In this document: positions 41,942-50,844 of the stretch, one piece after another | Layout of the letters: each line of letters begins with the position of its first letter | How positions within the stretch are numbered: position 1 is the stretch's first letter | DNA from: Alphaproteobacteria bacterium PA2 | GTDB lineage: Bacteria; Pseudomonadota; Alphaproteobacteria; Caulobacterales; Caulobacteraceae | DNA: 64,000 nucleotides | Direction of reading: 5' to 3' | NCBI GenBank assembly: GCA_002256425.1 | Contig: NKIZ01000001.1 | Coordinates: 1,447,943-1,511,942, forward strand | Translations under genes and position numbers: made by a program | The notes under the pieces: model-generated | Databases searched by the model: none | Told to the model about the DNA's origin: nothing | The model's input: the letters and a program-made list of their open reading frames with translations, nothing else

Positions 41942-43060
41942 ATGCTGTTGGACAGGAGTGCTCTGGATGGGGAAGCCCTTCCACTTGAAGCCGCTGTCTT
42001 TGAGCGCATGGTCAAGGCGCATGAAGACCTGATCACCGGCAGAAGTGGCGGTGCGCGGCTCATCGCGAGATTCATCATCGCCCAGAACTTCCGTTGCGAT
42101 CGCCGCAATCTGGCTGATTGTGACATGACCGGCTCGGTCCTTGAGGGAACAACCTTTGTCGGCACGAACCTGCAGCGGGCCGCCCTTTACTGCGCCGACC
42201 TGACCCGATGCGACTTCAGGGGTGCGCGCCTGGATCGCGCCGATCTGCGGGGCAGCACTTTTGTAGGGGCCAAGATGGAGGGCTCCATCCTGGATGAGGC
42301 CGACATGCGTCCAGCGACCCTGTGCGCCGCAGACGACGTGCTTGGTCTTCGCTGGCGTGCCGGGGCCGGATTCGGCGGCGGCGGGCTCAGCCCGGGAAAT
42401 CCCGACATGGTGGAAGCCTTCGCCGTCAATTTCAGCAACTGCTCAATGCGCGGCGTGCGTCTGCGCAACGCCAATCTGAAGAACGCCATCTTCACGGACG
42501 CCAATCTCGATGGCGCCGACCTTTATGGGGCTCGACTGGATGGAGCGACCTTCCGCGGCGCCATCCTGACCAATATCGACCTGGATGATCTGCGCATTCC
42601 GGCCGCCGCCCTGGAGGGTTGCGTCACCGATCCGACGCCCGAAGCCGCCCGGCGCTCGGACATGATCCGCCAGGAGCTCAGCCTGGCGGAGGAGTGGGTC
42701 CGGACCAATGGTCGCCATGGTCGGCCCGCCAATCTCGATGAGTTTGACCTCCGGGTTGCGCCAACCGCCTTCCAGAAGCGCGAACTCGTCGGCTTCAGCG
42801 CGCGCCGTTGCATGGCGATCGGTGTCGACTTTTCCGAAACGAGGTTTCCTGGCGCGAATTTCGATGGCGCCGATCTCCGTGGGGCCGTCTTCAGGGATGC
42901 CGATCTGAGAGGCGCTTCCTTCCGCGGCGCCAATCTGATGCACGCCAACTTCCTGGGCGCAAATCTGGGCGCCCTGCCGCTTCGGGATGGCCGGAAGCGC
43001 GGCGTCCAGTTCGACGGCGCCAAGCTGGACGGCACGGGCATGCGCCTGGAACTGATCTGA
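41942..43060 (+). CDS. pentapeptide-repeat protein with two repeat blocks
   Basis: Product of 372 residues from ATG 41942 (GGGAGAG upstream). Pentapeptide repeats of the A(D/N)LXX type form a first block at about residues 50-220 (NLADCDMTGSVLEGTTF; ADLYGARLDGATFRGA) and a second at about 285-365 (GANFDGADLRGAVFRDADL). A helical stretch of about 60 residues (PEAARRSDMIRQELSLAEEW) separates them. Each block should form a right-handed quadrilateral helix. Some such proteins mimic DNA and protect gyrase, but most have unknown roles. It has no signal peptide, so it is probably cytoplasmic. Confidence 0.8.
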   Translation: MLLDRSALDGEALPLEAAVFERMVKAHEDLITGRSGGARLIARFIIAQNFRCDRRNLADCDMTGSVLEGTTFVGTNLQRAALYCADLTRCDFRGARLDRADLRGSTFVGAKMEGSILDEADMRPATLCAADDVLGLRWRAGAGFGGGGLSPGNPDMVEAFAVNFSNCSMRGVRLRNANLKNAIFTDANLDGADLYGARLDGATFRGAILTNIDLDDLRIPAAALEGCVTDPTPEAARRSDMIRQELSLAEEWVRTNGRHGRPANLDEFDLRVAPTAFQKRELVGFSARRCMAIGVDFSETRFPGANFDGADLRGAVFRDADLRGASFRGANLMHANFLGANLGALPLRDGRKRGVQFDGAKLDGTGMRLELI

Positions 43061-43155
43061 TCCGCCCGCAGGCTGCGCAAGACAGGCGTTGACGAAGCAG
43101 CCACTTCCTCCGACACCATGACCCCAATAGCGGCAAGGTCCGCAGTGGGGGAAAC

Positions 43156-45489
43156 ATGCGTAATCTCTTGGCGTCGACGAGCCTCGCCGTCCTGGTTCTG
43201 GCGGGCCCGAACCTGGCCCATGCCGCCGGGATCAAGGTGGAAATCGCCCGGACAGCCTATGGCATTCCCCATGTCCTGGCCCGCGACTATGCCAGCCTGG
43301 GCTATGGCGAGGCCTATGCCTACCTGCAGGACAATCTCTGCCTGATCGCCGACAAGGTGGTCACGGTGAATGGCGATCGGTCGAAATACTTCGGCGCTGA
43401 TGAGACCACGACCATCGCCTTTTCTCCGGTGAAGAACTTCGAAGCCGATCTGTTCTTCAAGGCCAATCTGGACATCGTCGCCCTCCGCAAGGCCTTCACC
43501 AGGGTCTCGCCGGACTACCAGAATCTCGTTCGCGGCTATGTGGCCGGCTATAACCGCTATCTGCGAGACCACCCCGCGGCCTCGCGTCCGGAAGGGTGCC
43601 GGGAAGACTGGATTCGAGCCATCAATCTTGACGACATGCTGCGGCTCACAGAGGAGCGGATGATCCAGGCCAGTGGGGCGGCCTGGCTGAAGCAGGCGGT
43701 CACCGCAGCGCCGCCGAACAGCCCGGCGCCCAAGGTCGGCGACATGGCCCAGGTCGGGCTGCCACTGGAACCGGAGACCTTCGGCCTGGGCTCGAACGGC
43801 TGGGCCTTCGGAAGTGCGGTGACGGCCAACAAGTCCGGCGTTCTGCTGGGCAATCCGCATTTCCCCTGGGAAACCACCAACCGCTTCTACGAAATGCACC
43901 TGACCATTCCAGGCAAGATCGACGCCATGGGCGTGACCATCGGCGGCGCGCCAGGCATGTCGATCGGGTTCAACAAGGATGTCGCCTGGACCCATACGGT
44001 CTCTACCGACAGGCATTTTACGGTGTTTGAGCTGACCCTCGATCCCAAGGATCCCAAGGCCTATCTGGTGGACGGCAAGTCCGAGCCCATGGCCGCCCGG
44101 ACCATCTCGGTTGAGGTGAAGGGCGAGGCGACGCCCCGGACCCGGACCCTCTATTCGACCCGGTATGGACCTGTGGTGGTCATGCCCCAGGTGGGAGTCA
44201 ATTGGACGGCCAGTCGGGCCTACGCCCTGAAGGACGCCAACATGAACAATCTGCGGTCAGGGGATGTCTGGCTCAACATCGCCCGCGCCCGACGGGTCGG
44301 CGAGATCAAGGCTACGATTGAAAAGACCCTGGGCATTCCCTGGGTGAACACCATCGCCGCCGACCGGGCGGGGCAGGTCCTTTATGCCGATGTCACGGCC
44401 ACGCCGAACGTTTCGGCCGACAAACTGAAGGCCTGTGCGCCTCTTTCGGGCCTTGGGCCAATGGCCGCCAGCGCGCGCATCTACATGCTGGATGGCGCCA
44501 GGGCCGCCTGCGACTGGGACAATGCACCGGGTACGCCGGCGCCCGGACTGCTGGCCGGCGCCTCCATGCCGTCCATGATCCGCACCGACTATGTGGCCAA
44601 CAGCAATGACAGCTACTGGCTGACCAATGCCCGTGCGCCCATGACCGGGCAGCCGCCCATCGTCGGGCCTACCGCCATCGCGCAGAACCTGCGAACCCGC
44701 TCTGGCCTGATGGAGATCGAGGCCCGGCTGGCAGGGCAGGATGGATTGCCCGGGCGGGAAGTGGATCCGGCATCGGTGCAGTCCATGCTCTATCGCAACC
44801 GGAATCTGGCCGCTGACCTGGTCCTGGGCGACCTTGCGAAGATCTGCGAAGGCTCGCCCATCGCCACCCTGGCCTCGGGAAAGACCGTTGATCTGACACG
44901 GGCTTGCGCGGTCCTGGCAAGCTGGGACCGGCGCATGAACCTGGAGAGCGTCGGGGCCCATCTCTTCGTGGAATTCTGGCGGAATGCCGAAAAGATTCCG
45001 GGCGTCTGGGCGACGCCGTTCGATCCGGCAGACCCGGTGCACACGCCCTCCGGGCTGAAGACTGCCGGGCCGTCCGCTGACAAGGTCAGGCTGGCCCTGG
45101 CCCAGGCAGTTGACCTGCTGGACGCGGCGAAAATCCCCCTGGACGCCCCCTGGGGTCAGGTTCAGGTCGCCATCCGGGGTGATCTGAAAATCCCGGTTCA
45201 CGGCGGTGAAGGCACTGACGGCGTGCTCAACGCCCAGCAATCAAAACTGGTCCCCGGCCTGGGTTACGTGCCCTTCCATGGTTCCAGCTATATCCAGGTG
45301 GTGACCTTTGATGAGAAGGGGCCGGTGACGGACGCCATACTGACCTACAGCCAGGCCACGGATCCAAAATCGCCGCACTTTGCAGACCAGACCCTGCTGA
45401 ACGCGAAGAAGGGCTGGGTGCGGCTGCCCTATCATCGCGCCGACATAGCAGCCGATCCTCAGGTGAGCCGAATTTCCCTAAGGGAATAG
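43156..45489 (+). CDS. secreted penicillin-acylase family (Ntn) amidohydrolase
   Basis: Product of 777 residues with a signal peptide (ending LAHA). Like other family members it should be cut into alpha and beta chains; the likely new N-terminus and nucleophile is S213 in GLG-S213-NGWAFGS. Typical segments follow (LLGNPHFPWETTNRFYEMHL; SIGFNKDVAWTHTVS). Relatives include aculeacin A acylase and N-acyl-homoserine lactone acylases such as PvdQ, so it may cleave acyl amides, possibly quorum signals or lipopeptides. Substrate cannot be assigned. It follows the pentapeptide gene by 95 bases. Confidence 0.85.
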   Translation: MRNLLASTSLAVLVLAGPNLAHAAGIKVEIARTAYGIPHVLARDYASLGYGEAYAYLQDNLCLIADKVVTVNGDRSKYFGADETTTIAFSPVKNFEADLFFKANLDIVALRKAFTRVSPDYQNLVRGYVAGYNRYLRDHPAASRPEGCREDWIRAINLDDMLRLTEERMIQASGAAWLKQAVTAAPPNSPAPKVGDMAQVGLPLEPETFGLGSNGWAFGSAVTANKSGVLLGNPHFPWETTNRFYEMHLTIPGKIDAMGVTIGGAPGMSIGFNKDVAWTHTVSTDRHFTVFELTLDPKDPKAYLVDGKSEPMAARTISVEVKGEATPRTRTLYSTRYGPVVVMPQVGVNWTASRAYALKDANMNNLRSGDVWLNIARARRVGEIKATIEKTLGIPWVNTIAADRAGQVLYADVTATPNVSADKLKACAPLSGLGPMAASARIYMLDGARAACDWDNAPGTPAPGLLAGASMPSMIRTDYVANSNDSYWLTNARAPMTGQPPIVGPTAIAQNLRTRSGLMEIEARLAGQDGLPGREVDPASVQSMLYRNRNLAADLVLGDLAKICEGSPIATLASGKTVDLTRACAVLASWDRRMNLESVGAHLFVEFWRNAEKIPGVWATPFDPADPVHTPSGLKTAGPSADKVRLALAQAVDLLDAAKIPLDAPWGQVQVAIRGDLKIPVHGGEGTDGVLNAQQSKLVPGLGYVPFHGSSYIQVVTFDEKGPVTDAILTYSQATDPKSPHFADQTLLNAKKGWVRLPYHRADIAADPQVSRISLRE

Positions 45490-45494
45490 GTATC

Positions 45495-45509
45495 TTAAGA
45501 CCGCATTCA
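45495..45509. promoter_or_regulatory. CtrA-box-like site before the FliK-like gene
   Basis: TTAA-GACCGCA-TTCA has N7 spacing and one mismatch to the CtrA consensus. It lies 40 bases before the TTG start. CtrA controls early flagellar genes in Caulobacter, which gives the near match some weight. Confidence 0.3.
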
Positions 45510-45549
45510 CCATAGTTTCCTAGCCTGCGATCCAGGAAGGATCCTGCGC

Positions 45550-46596
45550 TTGAGCCTGAATCCGATCGAAGATGTCAGTCGGACCCTGGCGGTCCTGGCC
45601 GAGCAGGCGGTCACTCGCGTCCACGGCGGCCTTCCTGCGCCTGCCGGGGCCCTGGCCCATGGGGATATCCCGGCCCAGCCTGCTGCTGATCCCCATGCCC
45701 CAGCCCGGACATTGCGCGCCCTGGTCCTCTCCCAGGCCGGGCTTGAAGCTGTGGTCCGCCAGGATGGCCTTGGACACCTGATGGCCGAACTGGAGAGCGC
45801 CCTGGAGGGCAAGGCCCTGCCAGAGTCCATGGGTGCGGAGGTCGATCGGGTTGTAAGCCGCCTGGCGCCTTTGACCTCATCCATAAAGGGTGCGGATGTC
45901 GAGGCGGCCCTTCGCCACTCAGGCCTGTTGCTTGAAGCCGGTCTCGCCCAGCACCCCAATGACCCACCGCAGGACCTGAAATCAGCCTTGCTGCTGTTGA
46001 GGCAGGCCCTGGCCCTGCCGCCCGGTCCGCGGAGGACCACAGGGGCGGTTCGCCCGCCGCCGCCCTATGCCGGCGGCCCTATTTCCGGTCAGCCTGCCTA
46101 TACCGAGCCCATGGACCTGGACGCGCCCGCAGATGTTCGCCGGCAAAGACTGGCCGATGCGGTGGACGGCGCCCTGGCCCGGATTGAGCTGGAGCAGATC
46201 GCAAGCCTTCCGCAGAAGGAGTCTGATCCGACGGTCTGGCGGTTTGAGGCGCCCGTCGCCACACAGAATGGCGCAAGCATTGCGCAGTTTGAGATCCAGC
46301 GTGAAAGTCATGGCCGTAGCTCCGGGGCGCCGGCAGCGGCCACCTGGCGCGTCAGGTTTGGTCTGGACATAGCGCCCTTCGGTCCCGTCAGCGCCAATCT
46401 GAACCTGACTGGCGAGCATCTTGGCGTGGCCATCTGGGTCCAGAATTCCGAGGCGGCGGAGGCTCTCAGGGCCCAGGCGCCAGAACTGGCCCGGGGTCTT
46501 CTGGGGCCAGGCCTGGAGGTCGATGTGGCTGTCTATCATGGGTCGCCCAGCGCAGCCCCGACCTCGGCCGGCCGCCTGCTGGATACCGCCATATGA
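45550..46596 (+). CDS. FliK-like flagellar hook-length control domain protein
   Basis: Product of 348 residues starting at TTG 45550. The N-terminal two thirds are Ala/Pro-rich and low in predicted structure; the C-terminal about 120 residues (RFEAPVATQNGASIAQFEIQRE; WRVRFGLDIAPFGPVSANLNL; GVAIWVQNSEAAEAL) match the FliK C-terminal domain pattern that contacts FlhB. It overlaps the FhlB-like gene, so the two are expressed together. No other flagellar genes are adjacent. It may be the true FliK or an accessory copy. Confidence 0.65.
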   Translation: MSLNPIEDVSRTLAVLAEQAVTRVHGGLPAPAGALAHGDIPAQPAADPHAPARTLRALVLSQAGLEAVVRQDGLGHLMAELESALEGKALPESMGAEVDRVVSRLAPLTSSIKGADVEAALRHSGLLLEAGLAQHPNDPPQDLKSALLLLRQALALPPGPRRTTGAVRPPPPYAGGPISGQPAYTEPMDLDAPADVRRQRLADAVDGALARIELEQIASLPQKESDPTVWRFEAPVATQNGASIAQFEIQRESHGRSSGAPAAATWRVRFGLDIAPFGPVSANLNLTGEHLGVAIWVQNSEAAEALRAQAPELARGLLGPGLEVDVAVYHGSPSAAPTSAGRLLDTAI

Positions 46597-46865
46597 GCCG
46601 GGAACCGGGCCCTCCCAAGCCGACCATTGCGGTCGCCCTGCACTATGACGCCCCTGACGCCCCCAAGGTCGTGGCGGTTGGGCGTGGTCTGATCGGCGAA
46701 AGGATCGTCGCTACGGCCAGGGCGCACGGGGTCCCGTTGAGCGAGAATGCGCCGCTGGCGGAAGCGCTTTCAACGCTCGAAGTCGACACGGAAATTCCGG
46801 AGCAGCTCTATTCGGCGGTGGCCGAGATTCTGGCCTTCCTGATGAAGGCTTCGAAGGCGGCCTAG
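46593..46865 (+). CDS. FlhB C-terminal-domain homologue (FhlB type)
   Basis: Product of 90 residues beginning at ATG 46593 and overlapping the FliK-like stop. It resembles the cytoplasmic domain of the export switch protein FlhB (KPTIAVALHYDAPDAPKVVAVGRGLIGERIV; ALSTLEVDTEIPEQLYSAVAEIL), but it has no membrane region and no NPTH self-cleavage motif: the position reads KPTIA. Such stand-alone FlhB-C proteins can partly replace the switch domain in some bacteria. Pairing with a FliK-like gene supports a role in substrate switching. Confidence 0.75.
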   Translation: MSREPGPPKPTIAVALHYDAPDAPKVVAVGRGLIGERIVATARAHGVPLSENAPLAEALSTLEVDTEIPEQLYSAVAEILAFLMKASKAA

Positions 46866-46866
46866 A

Positions 46867-47529
46867 TCAGGCGCTGGCCAGGGCGCTCTGGAAGAGGATG
46901 GCCCCGTCCGCCGATCCCAGTTCAGCCTCGAAGGCGCGATCCGGGTGAGGCATCAGGCCAAGGACATTTCCCTTGCCATTGATGATGCCGGCGATGTTGG
47001 CCGTCGATCCGTTGGGATTGTCGAGATAGCGGAAGACCACCTGACCCTCGCCTTCGATGCGGGCCAGGGTTTCAGCGTCTGCGAAGAAGTTCCCCTCGCC
47101 ATTGCCGACGGTCATGGTGACTTCCCGGCGACCGCCATATCCGGCAGTGAACCTGGTCTGGGCATTGGCGACCTCGAGGTCGACGGCCTTGCAGACATAT
47201 TTCAGGTGCTCGTTCCGCAGCAGGGCGCCCGGCAGGAGCCCCGCCTCGCACAGGATCTGGAAGCCGTTGCAGATACCAACTGTCGCCACGCCACGCTCGG
47301 CGGCCGCCTTTACTTCCGTCATGACCGGCGAAAGGGCCGCCATGGCGCCGCAACGCAGATAGTCGCCGTAGGAAAAGCCGCCCGGCAGGACAATCAGGTC
47401 CAGACCCGAGGGCAGGACCGTTTCACCATGCCAGACCATGTCCACCCTGGCGCCCGTAGAGCGCTCTATGGCGACCTTGCAATCCCGGTCGCAGTTGGAC
47501 CCCGGGAAGACGATGACAGCGGCTTTCAT
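46867..47529 (-). CDS. purQ: phosphoribosylformylglycinamidine synthase, glutaminase subunit PurQ
   Basis: Class I glutaminase of 220 residues that delivers ammonia to the PurL subunit of FGAM synthase. The nucleophile Cys lies in [15 protein letters not shown], the oxyanion region in [15 protein letters not shown], and the His-Glu pair in [11 protein letters not shown] near the end. It is the last gene of the purC-purS-DUF3291-purQ run. The small-subunit PurL itself is not in this window. Confidence 0.95.
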   Translation of the reverse strand: MKAAVIVFPGSNCDRDCKVAIERSTGARVDMVWHGETVLPSGLDLIVLPGGFSYGDYLRCGAMAALSPVMTEVKAAAERGVATVGICNGFQILCEAGLLPGALLRNEHLKYVCKAVDLEVANAQTRFTAGYGGRREVTMTVGNGEGNFFADAETLARIEGEGQVVFRYLDNPNGSTANIAGIINGKGNVLGLMPHPDRAFEAELGSADGAILFQSALASA

Positions 47530-47538
47530 GAGGGTTCT

Positions 47539-48009
47539 CTAGACTGCATCGGCGCGGTTGACGAGGGGAGGCGGGAAGCGGTTTGCGAAATCGAAGGCAT
47601 GCTCGGTCGGGCCATTGGCGGCGAGATCCGCCAGCCTGGCCTCGCCCTCGATATCGGTGGGCGTGTGGTCCTTAGGAATCCACCAGAGCACGAAGGATGG
47701 CCCTGACCGGGGATGGAACCAGGCTTCACGGTTTCGCACATAGAGCCGGTGTTCTGTCCTGTAGGCAAAGGCCGCGAGGGCTTCGGCAGACTCCCAGACC
47801 GTCAGATTGACGATGTATTGCGGGTTCTGCTCAGGCGCTGGCGTGGCGGAGTCGAAGCCTTCCCCCTTGGCGCGCCAGACGAAGCCAGGCTGGGCTTCTC
47901 CTAGGGCATTGATGGCGTCCAGGGCGTTACGGAATTCTGCGCTCTCGGCTGACTCCAAGGGCGCCTTCAGGGTCGCAACATTGTATTGAGCCAGAAGGTG
48001 GCGCCCCAT
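47539..48009 (-). CDS. DUF3291-family protein inside the purine operon
   Basis: Product of 156 residues from ATG 48009 (a TTG one codon earlier is possible). Features are the N-terminal HLLAQYNVATLKAPLES, a central NPQYIVNLTVWESAEALAAFAYRTEH and FHPRSGPSFVLWWIPKDHTP, typical of DUF3291, a dimeric alpha/beta-barrel-like fold related to monooxygenase and heme-binding folds. It lies between purS and purQ with nine-base gaps. No biochemical role in purine synthesis is known to me. Confidence 0.75.
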   Translation of the reverse strand: MGRHLLAQYNVATLKAPLESAESAEFRNALDAINALGEAQPGFVWRAKGEGFDSATPAPEQNPQYIVNLTVWESAEALAAFAYRTEHRLYVRNREAWFHPRSGPSFVLWWIPKDHTPTDIEGEARLADLAANGPTEHAFDFANRFPPPLVNRADAV

Positions 48010-48018
48010 CAATGTGCC

Positions 48019-48258
48019 TCAGCCCACTTCCACCCGGTAGCTTTCGATCACGGTGTTGGCGAGCAGCTTTTCGCACATGGCCTTGACCTCCGCCTCAGCG
48101 GCGGCGGGGTCGGTCTGGCTGAGGTCGAATTCGATGGTGCGGCCGACGCGGACGCCCGCCACATCAGACCAGCCGAGACCATGCAGGGCGTTCTCCACCG
48201 CCTTGCCGGCGACATCCAGAACCCCGGGCTTCAGGAAAACATGCACCTTGGCGCGCAT
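48019..48258 (-). CDS. purS: phosphoribosylformylglycinamidine synthase subunit PurS
   Basis: Small bridging subunit of the three-part FGAM synthase (PurS-PurQ-PurL). The 79-residue product has the family pattern KVHVFLKPGVLDVAGKAVENAL, VRVGRTIEFDL and CEKLLANTVIESYRVEV. The ATG at 48258 overlaps the last base of purC. A longer in-frame upstream reading runs through purC and is not real. Confidence 0.93.
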   Translation of the reverse strand: MRAKVHVFLKPGVLDVAGKAVENALHGLGWSDVAGVRVGRTIEFDLSQTDPAAAEAEVKAMCEKLLANTVIESYRVEVG

Positions 48259-49016
48259 CAGTGGAGGCCTCCTTGAATCACGGTCGGCATCTCCTTCATG
48301 ATTCCGAGCCGCCGCGCGACCTCTGTATAGTTCTCGATGACATCGCCCAAGTCCCGACGGAAGCGGTCCTTGTCCATTTTTTCCAGGGTCTGGGAGTCCC
48401 ACAGCCGGCATGTGTCCGGGCTGATTTCGTCGGCCAGGACCACCCGGGAGAAGTCGTTCTCCCAGAGCCGCCCGAACTCCAGTTTGAAATCAATGAGATT
48501 GATGCCGACAGCCCCGAAGGCGCCGCTCAGGAAGTCATTCACGCGCAGGGACAGGGCCATCATGTCGTCAATCTCCTGGGTGGTGGCCCAGTTGAAGGCG
48601 GTGATGTGCTCTTCGGTGACCATAGGGTTCGAGAGCTTGTCGTCCTTGAGGTAGAATTCGATGATGGAGCGCGGGAGGGCTTGGCCTTCCGGCAGGCCGA
48701 AACGGTTGGACAGGCTTCCGGCGGCGGCGTTTCGGACCACCACCTGCAAGGGGATGATTTCCAGCTCGCGGATCAGCTGTTCGCGCAGGTTCAGGCGCCG
48801 GATGAGATGGTTCTGGATGCCCACCGTGTTCAGGCGGGTCATGAAATACTCGCTGATCCGGTTGTTGATGACGCCCTTGCCTTCCAGGACAGCCTTTTTC
48901 TCGCTGTTGAAAGCGGTGGTGTCGTCCTTGAAGTACTGGATCAGCGTACCCGGCTCGGGACCCTCGAACAGGATCTTGCCCTTGCCTTCATAGATCTTTT
49001 TGCGGCGGGTGCTCAT
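48258..49016 (-). CDS. purC: phosphoribosylaminoimidazole-succinocarboxamide synthase PurC
   Basis: SAICAR synthetase of 252 residues, purine pathway. Motifs include [17 protein letters not shown] at the N-terminus, [15 protein letters not shown] and [10 protein letters not shown] plus [15 protein letters not shown], all standard. It is the first gene of the operon; about 190 bases separate it from the divergent DUF1476 gene, probably holding both promoters. Confidence 0.96.
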   Translation of the reverse strand: MSTRRKKIYEGKGKILFEGPEPGTLIQYFKDDTTAFNSEKKAVLEGKGVINNRISEYFMTRLNTVGIQNHLIRRLNLREQLIRELEIIPLQVVVRNAAAGSLSNRFGLPEGQALPRSIIEFYLKDDKLSNPMVTEEHITAFNWATTQEIDDMMALSLRVNDFLSGAFGAVGINLIDFKLEFGRLWENDFSRVVLADEISPDTCRLWDSQTLEKMDKDRFRRDLGDVIENYTEVARRLGIMKEMPTVIQGGLH

Positions 49017-49205
49017 GGGCTGTCAGCCTTTATCTGATACCGGCCTCCGGCGCAAACGACCGCACGGCCTGCGCCCCTCCTGGCGTCGTGTTTCACGGAA
49101 CGGGACAACCACAAGGTGATTTCACTTAAGTACAAGTAGGTCGAGGCCATTGCGGGGCGACGCAGCAGACGATAGATAGGGGGCCAAGAGTGCCACGGGG
49201 ATACC

Positions 49206-49529
49206 ATGACCAGTTTTGATAATCGCGAGCGCGGCTTTGAGAGCAAGTTCGCCCTGGATCAGGAGCTGGAGTTCAAGGCCGGCGCACGACGCAACCGCAT
49301 GTTGGGCCAGTGGGCCGCCGGACTCATGGGCCTGGCTGGCGATCACGTGGACGACTATGTGAAGGCCGTCGTGAAGTCTGACTTCGAGCTTCCGGGAGAT
49401 GAGGACGTTCTGCGCAAGGTGTTCGAGGACCTCAAGGTTTCAGGGGTCACCGTCAGCGAAGGCGAAGTCCGCATGAAGATGGATGAACTCCTCGCCCAGG
49501 CCCGCGATCAGGTCCGTAACGGCGAATAG
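49206..49529 (+). CDS. DUF1476 protein, ATP synthase inhibitor zeta subunit type
   Basis: Product of 107 residues, mostly helical. The pattern SFDNRERGFESKFALDQEL followed by RRNRMLGQWAAGLMGL and DYVKAVVKSDFELPGDEDVL is typical of alphaproteobacterial DUF1476. In Paracoccus this family is the zeta subunit that blocks ATP hydrolysis by F1 through its N-terminus. The same inhibitory role is likely here. It is a single gene ended by a strong terminator. Confidence 0.85.
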   Translation: MTSFDNRERGFESKFALDQELEFKAGARRNRMLGQWAAGLMGLAGDHVDDYVKAVVKSDFELPGDEDVLRKVFEDLKVSGVTVSEGEVRMKMDELLAQARDQVRNGE

Positions 49530-49571
49530 TCCTGCGCCCAAAGAGCGGGGCCAATGACCTTCTGAATTACG

Positions 49572-49602
49572 AAAAGGCGCGCTGTTATGGCGCGCCTTTT
49601 TG
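49572..49602. terminator. bidirectional intrinsic terminator
   Basis: AAAAGGCGCGC and GCGCGCCTTTT pair in an 11-bp stem around TGTTATG, with A and T runs at the two ends, so it can work from both strands. It serves the DUF1476 gene (+) and the convergent gene at 49606 (-). Confidence 0.88.
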
Positions 49603-49605
49603 CTG

Positions 49606-50742
49606 TCACCCTTTCGACCTGGGCTTGGGCGCAGAGGCCGCAGCGGCGTCAGCCGCCGCCTTTGCCGCGGCCGCAGCCTTCGCTGCATCGGCAGCCTCTT
49701 CGTCCGCCCTGGCGCCGGCGAGTATGCCGGGCAGGGCGTAATTGCCTTCATGGCAGGCGTATTCGTAGATCACGCCATTGAGGGGCGAGAACTCGTACTC
49801 TCCGCCCCAGGGTTTGTCGTAGAGGCTGGGGTCGTCAATCGTGAATGCATAGTGCAGCCGGTCCTTGGCAGACCGTGTGAACCGCTCCGTGACGGTGAGA
49901 TGCTCCCAGGATCCCCGATAGCTCTGGCGCTGGGGAATGTTCGTGGTTTCCACCACCAGGGTGTCGCCTTCCCAATGGCCGATCGAGTCGCCCATCCAGG
50001 GACGAACGCCGTCGGTCCTGTGGGTTCCATTGAGCTTGATAACCCGAATATCGTGGACCATCTCGACCTGGATGACCACGGAATCAGGCGTCTGCAGGAT
50101 CTGGTAGTTGTTGTTGTAGAAGCCATTGGGGAACATGGGAGGACCGGCATTCCGGCCAAAGGACAGGATGCAGCGTTCGCCGAGGGACCTGTTCTCGAAG
50201 TCAGCCCCTGAACCGCGCGGGCCGCCACCGCCGAAGAAGCCCCGTGGCGCCGGTGGGGCGCCCGCCTTTCGGGGCGGAACCTGGCCATTGGGCGTCGTCA
50301 GGAAGGATGTGCGAGGCTCGCCATTTACCCGCATGACGTAGTTGCCGGGATCAAGCCAGCCGCGGTCATAGCCACCAACGGCGCCGCCTGCCGCTGCAAA
50401 TTCAGGTCGCGTACCGGGCTTCAGGTCGCCGCCTACCGACGGGGCGACGGTGGGATCGATTGGCTTGTTGCCGTCTTCTACTTCCTGAACGACAGCGTTT
50501 TCCTGTTTGGCGACCTCTTCGGGTGTGAAGACCGCTCGGTTTCCCAGGCTGGGATTGCGGGACTCAGGTGTCAGGGTCGCGTTGGACCAGTATCCGGAGA
50601 TGTCAGGTTGGCCAAAAGCGTTGCGTGGCGCCTTGTAGGCGGCGGCCTTTGCGGGCTTGGCTGCGTCGGCGGCCAGCATCGGCGCCGGAGCTACCCCCAC
50701 CAGAAGTGCGCAGGTCAGGGCAAGGTGCGCGGCGCGGTTCAT
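49606..50742 (-). CDS. secreted protein of unknown function
   Basis: Product of 378 residues from ATG 50742, chosen because GGGAG lies six bases upstream. A signal peptide (MNRAAHLALTCALLVG to APMLA) is followed by YKAPRNAFGQPDISGYWSNATLTPESRNP, a pattern seen in a family of uncharacterised secreted proteins of proteobacteria and acidobacteria. Later regions include GHWEGDTLVVETTNI and HLTVTERFTRSAKDRLHY. The C-terminus is a simple Ala/Lys tail. Function is unknown. Confidence 0.65.
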   Translation of the reverse strand: MNRAAHLALTCALLVGVAPAPMLAADAAKPAKAAAYKAPRNAFGQPDISGYWSNATLTPESRNPSLGNRAVFTPEEVAKQENAVVQEVEDGNKPIDPTVAPSVGGDLKPGTRPEFAAAGGAVGGYDRGWLDPGNYVMRVNGEPRTSFLTTPNGQVPPRKAGAPPAPRGFFGGGGPRGSGADFENRSLGERCILSFGRNAGPPMFPNGFYNNNYQILQTPDSVVIQVEMVHDIRVIKLNGTHRTDGVRPWMGDSIGHWEGDTLVVETTNIPQRQSYRGSWEHLTVTERFTRSAKDRLHYAFTIDDPSLYDKPWGGEYEFSPLNGVIYEYACHEGNYALPGILAGARADEEAADAAKAAAAAKAAADAAAASAPKPRSKG

Positions 50743-50844
50743 GTTCATCTCCCGTAACAACGGTCTTCGCCATCAGACGGGCCGTTCTGGTTTCAGGTTA
50801 AGGAGCCTCAGGGCGCCGGGCAATGGAAATGTCCCGATCAAGCC

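Noticed and set aside
45474..45486. TTCCCT-A-AGGGAA palindrome at the end of the acylase gene
   Set aside because: It is in the last codons, cannot form a hairpin loop, and has no T tract; it is probably incidental.
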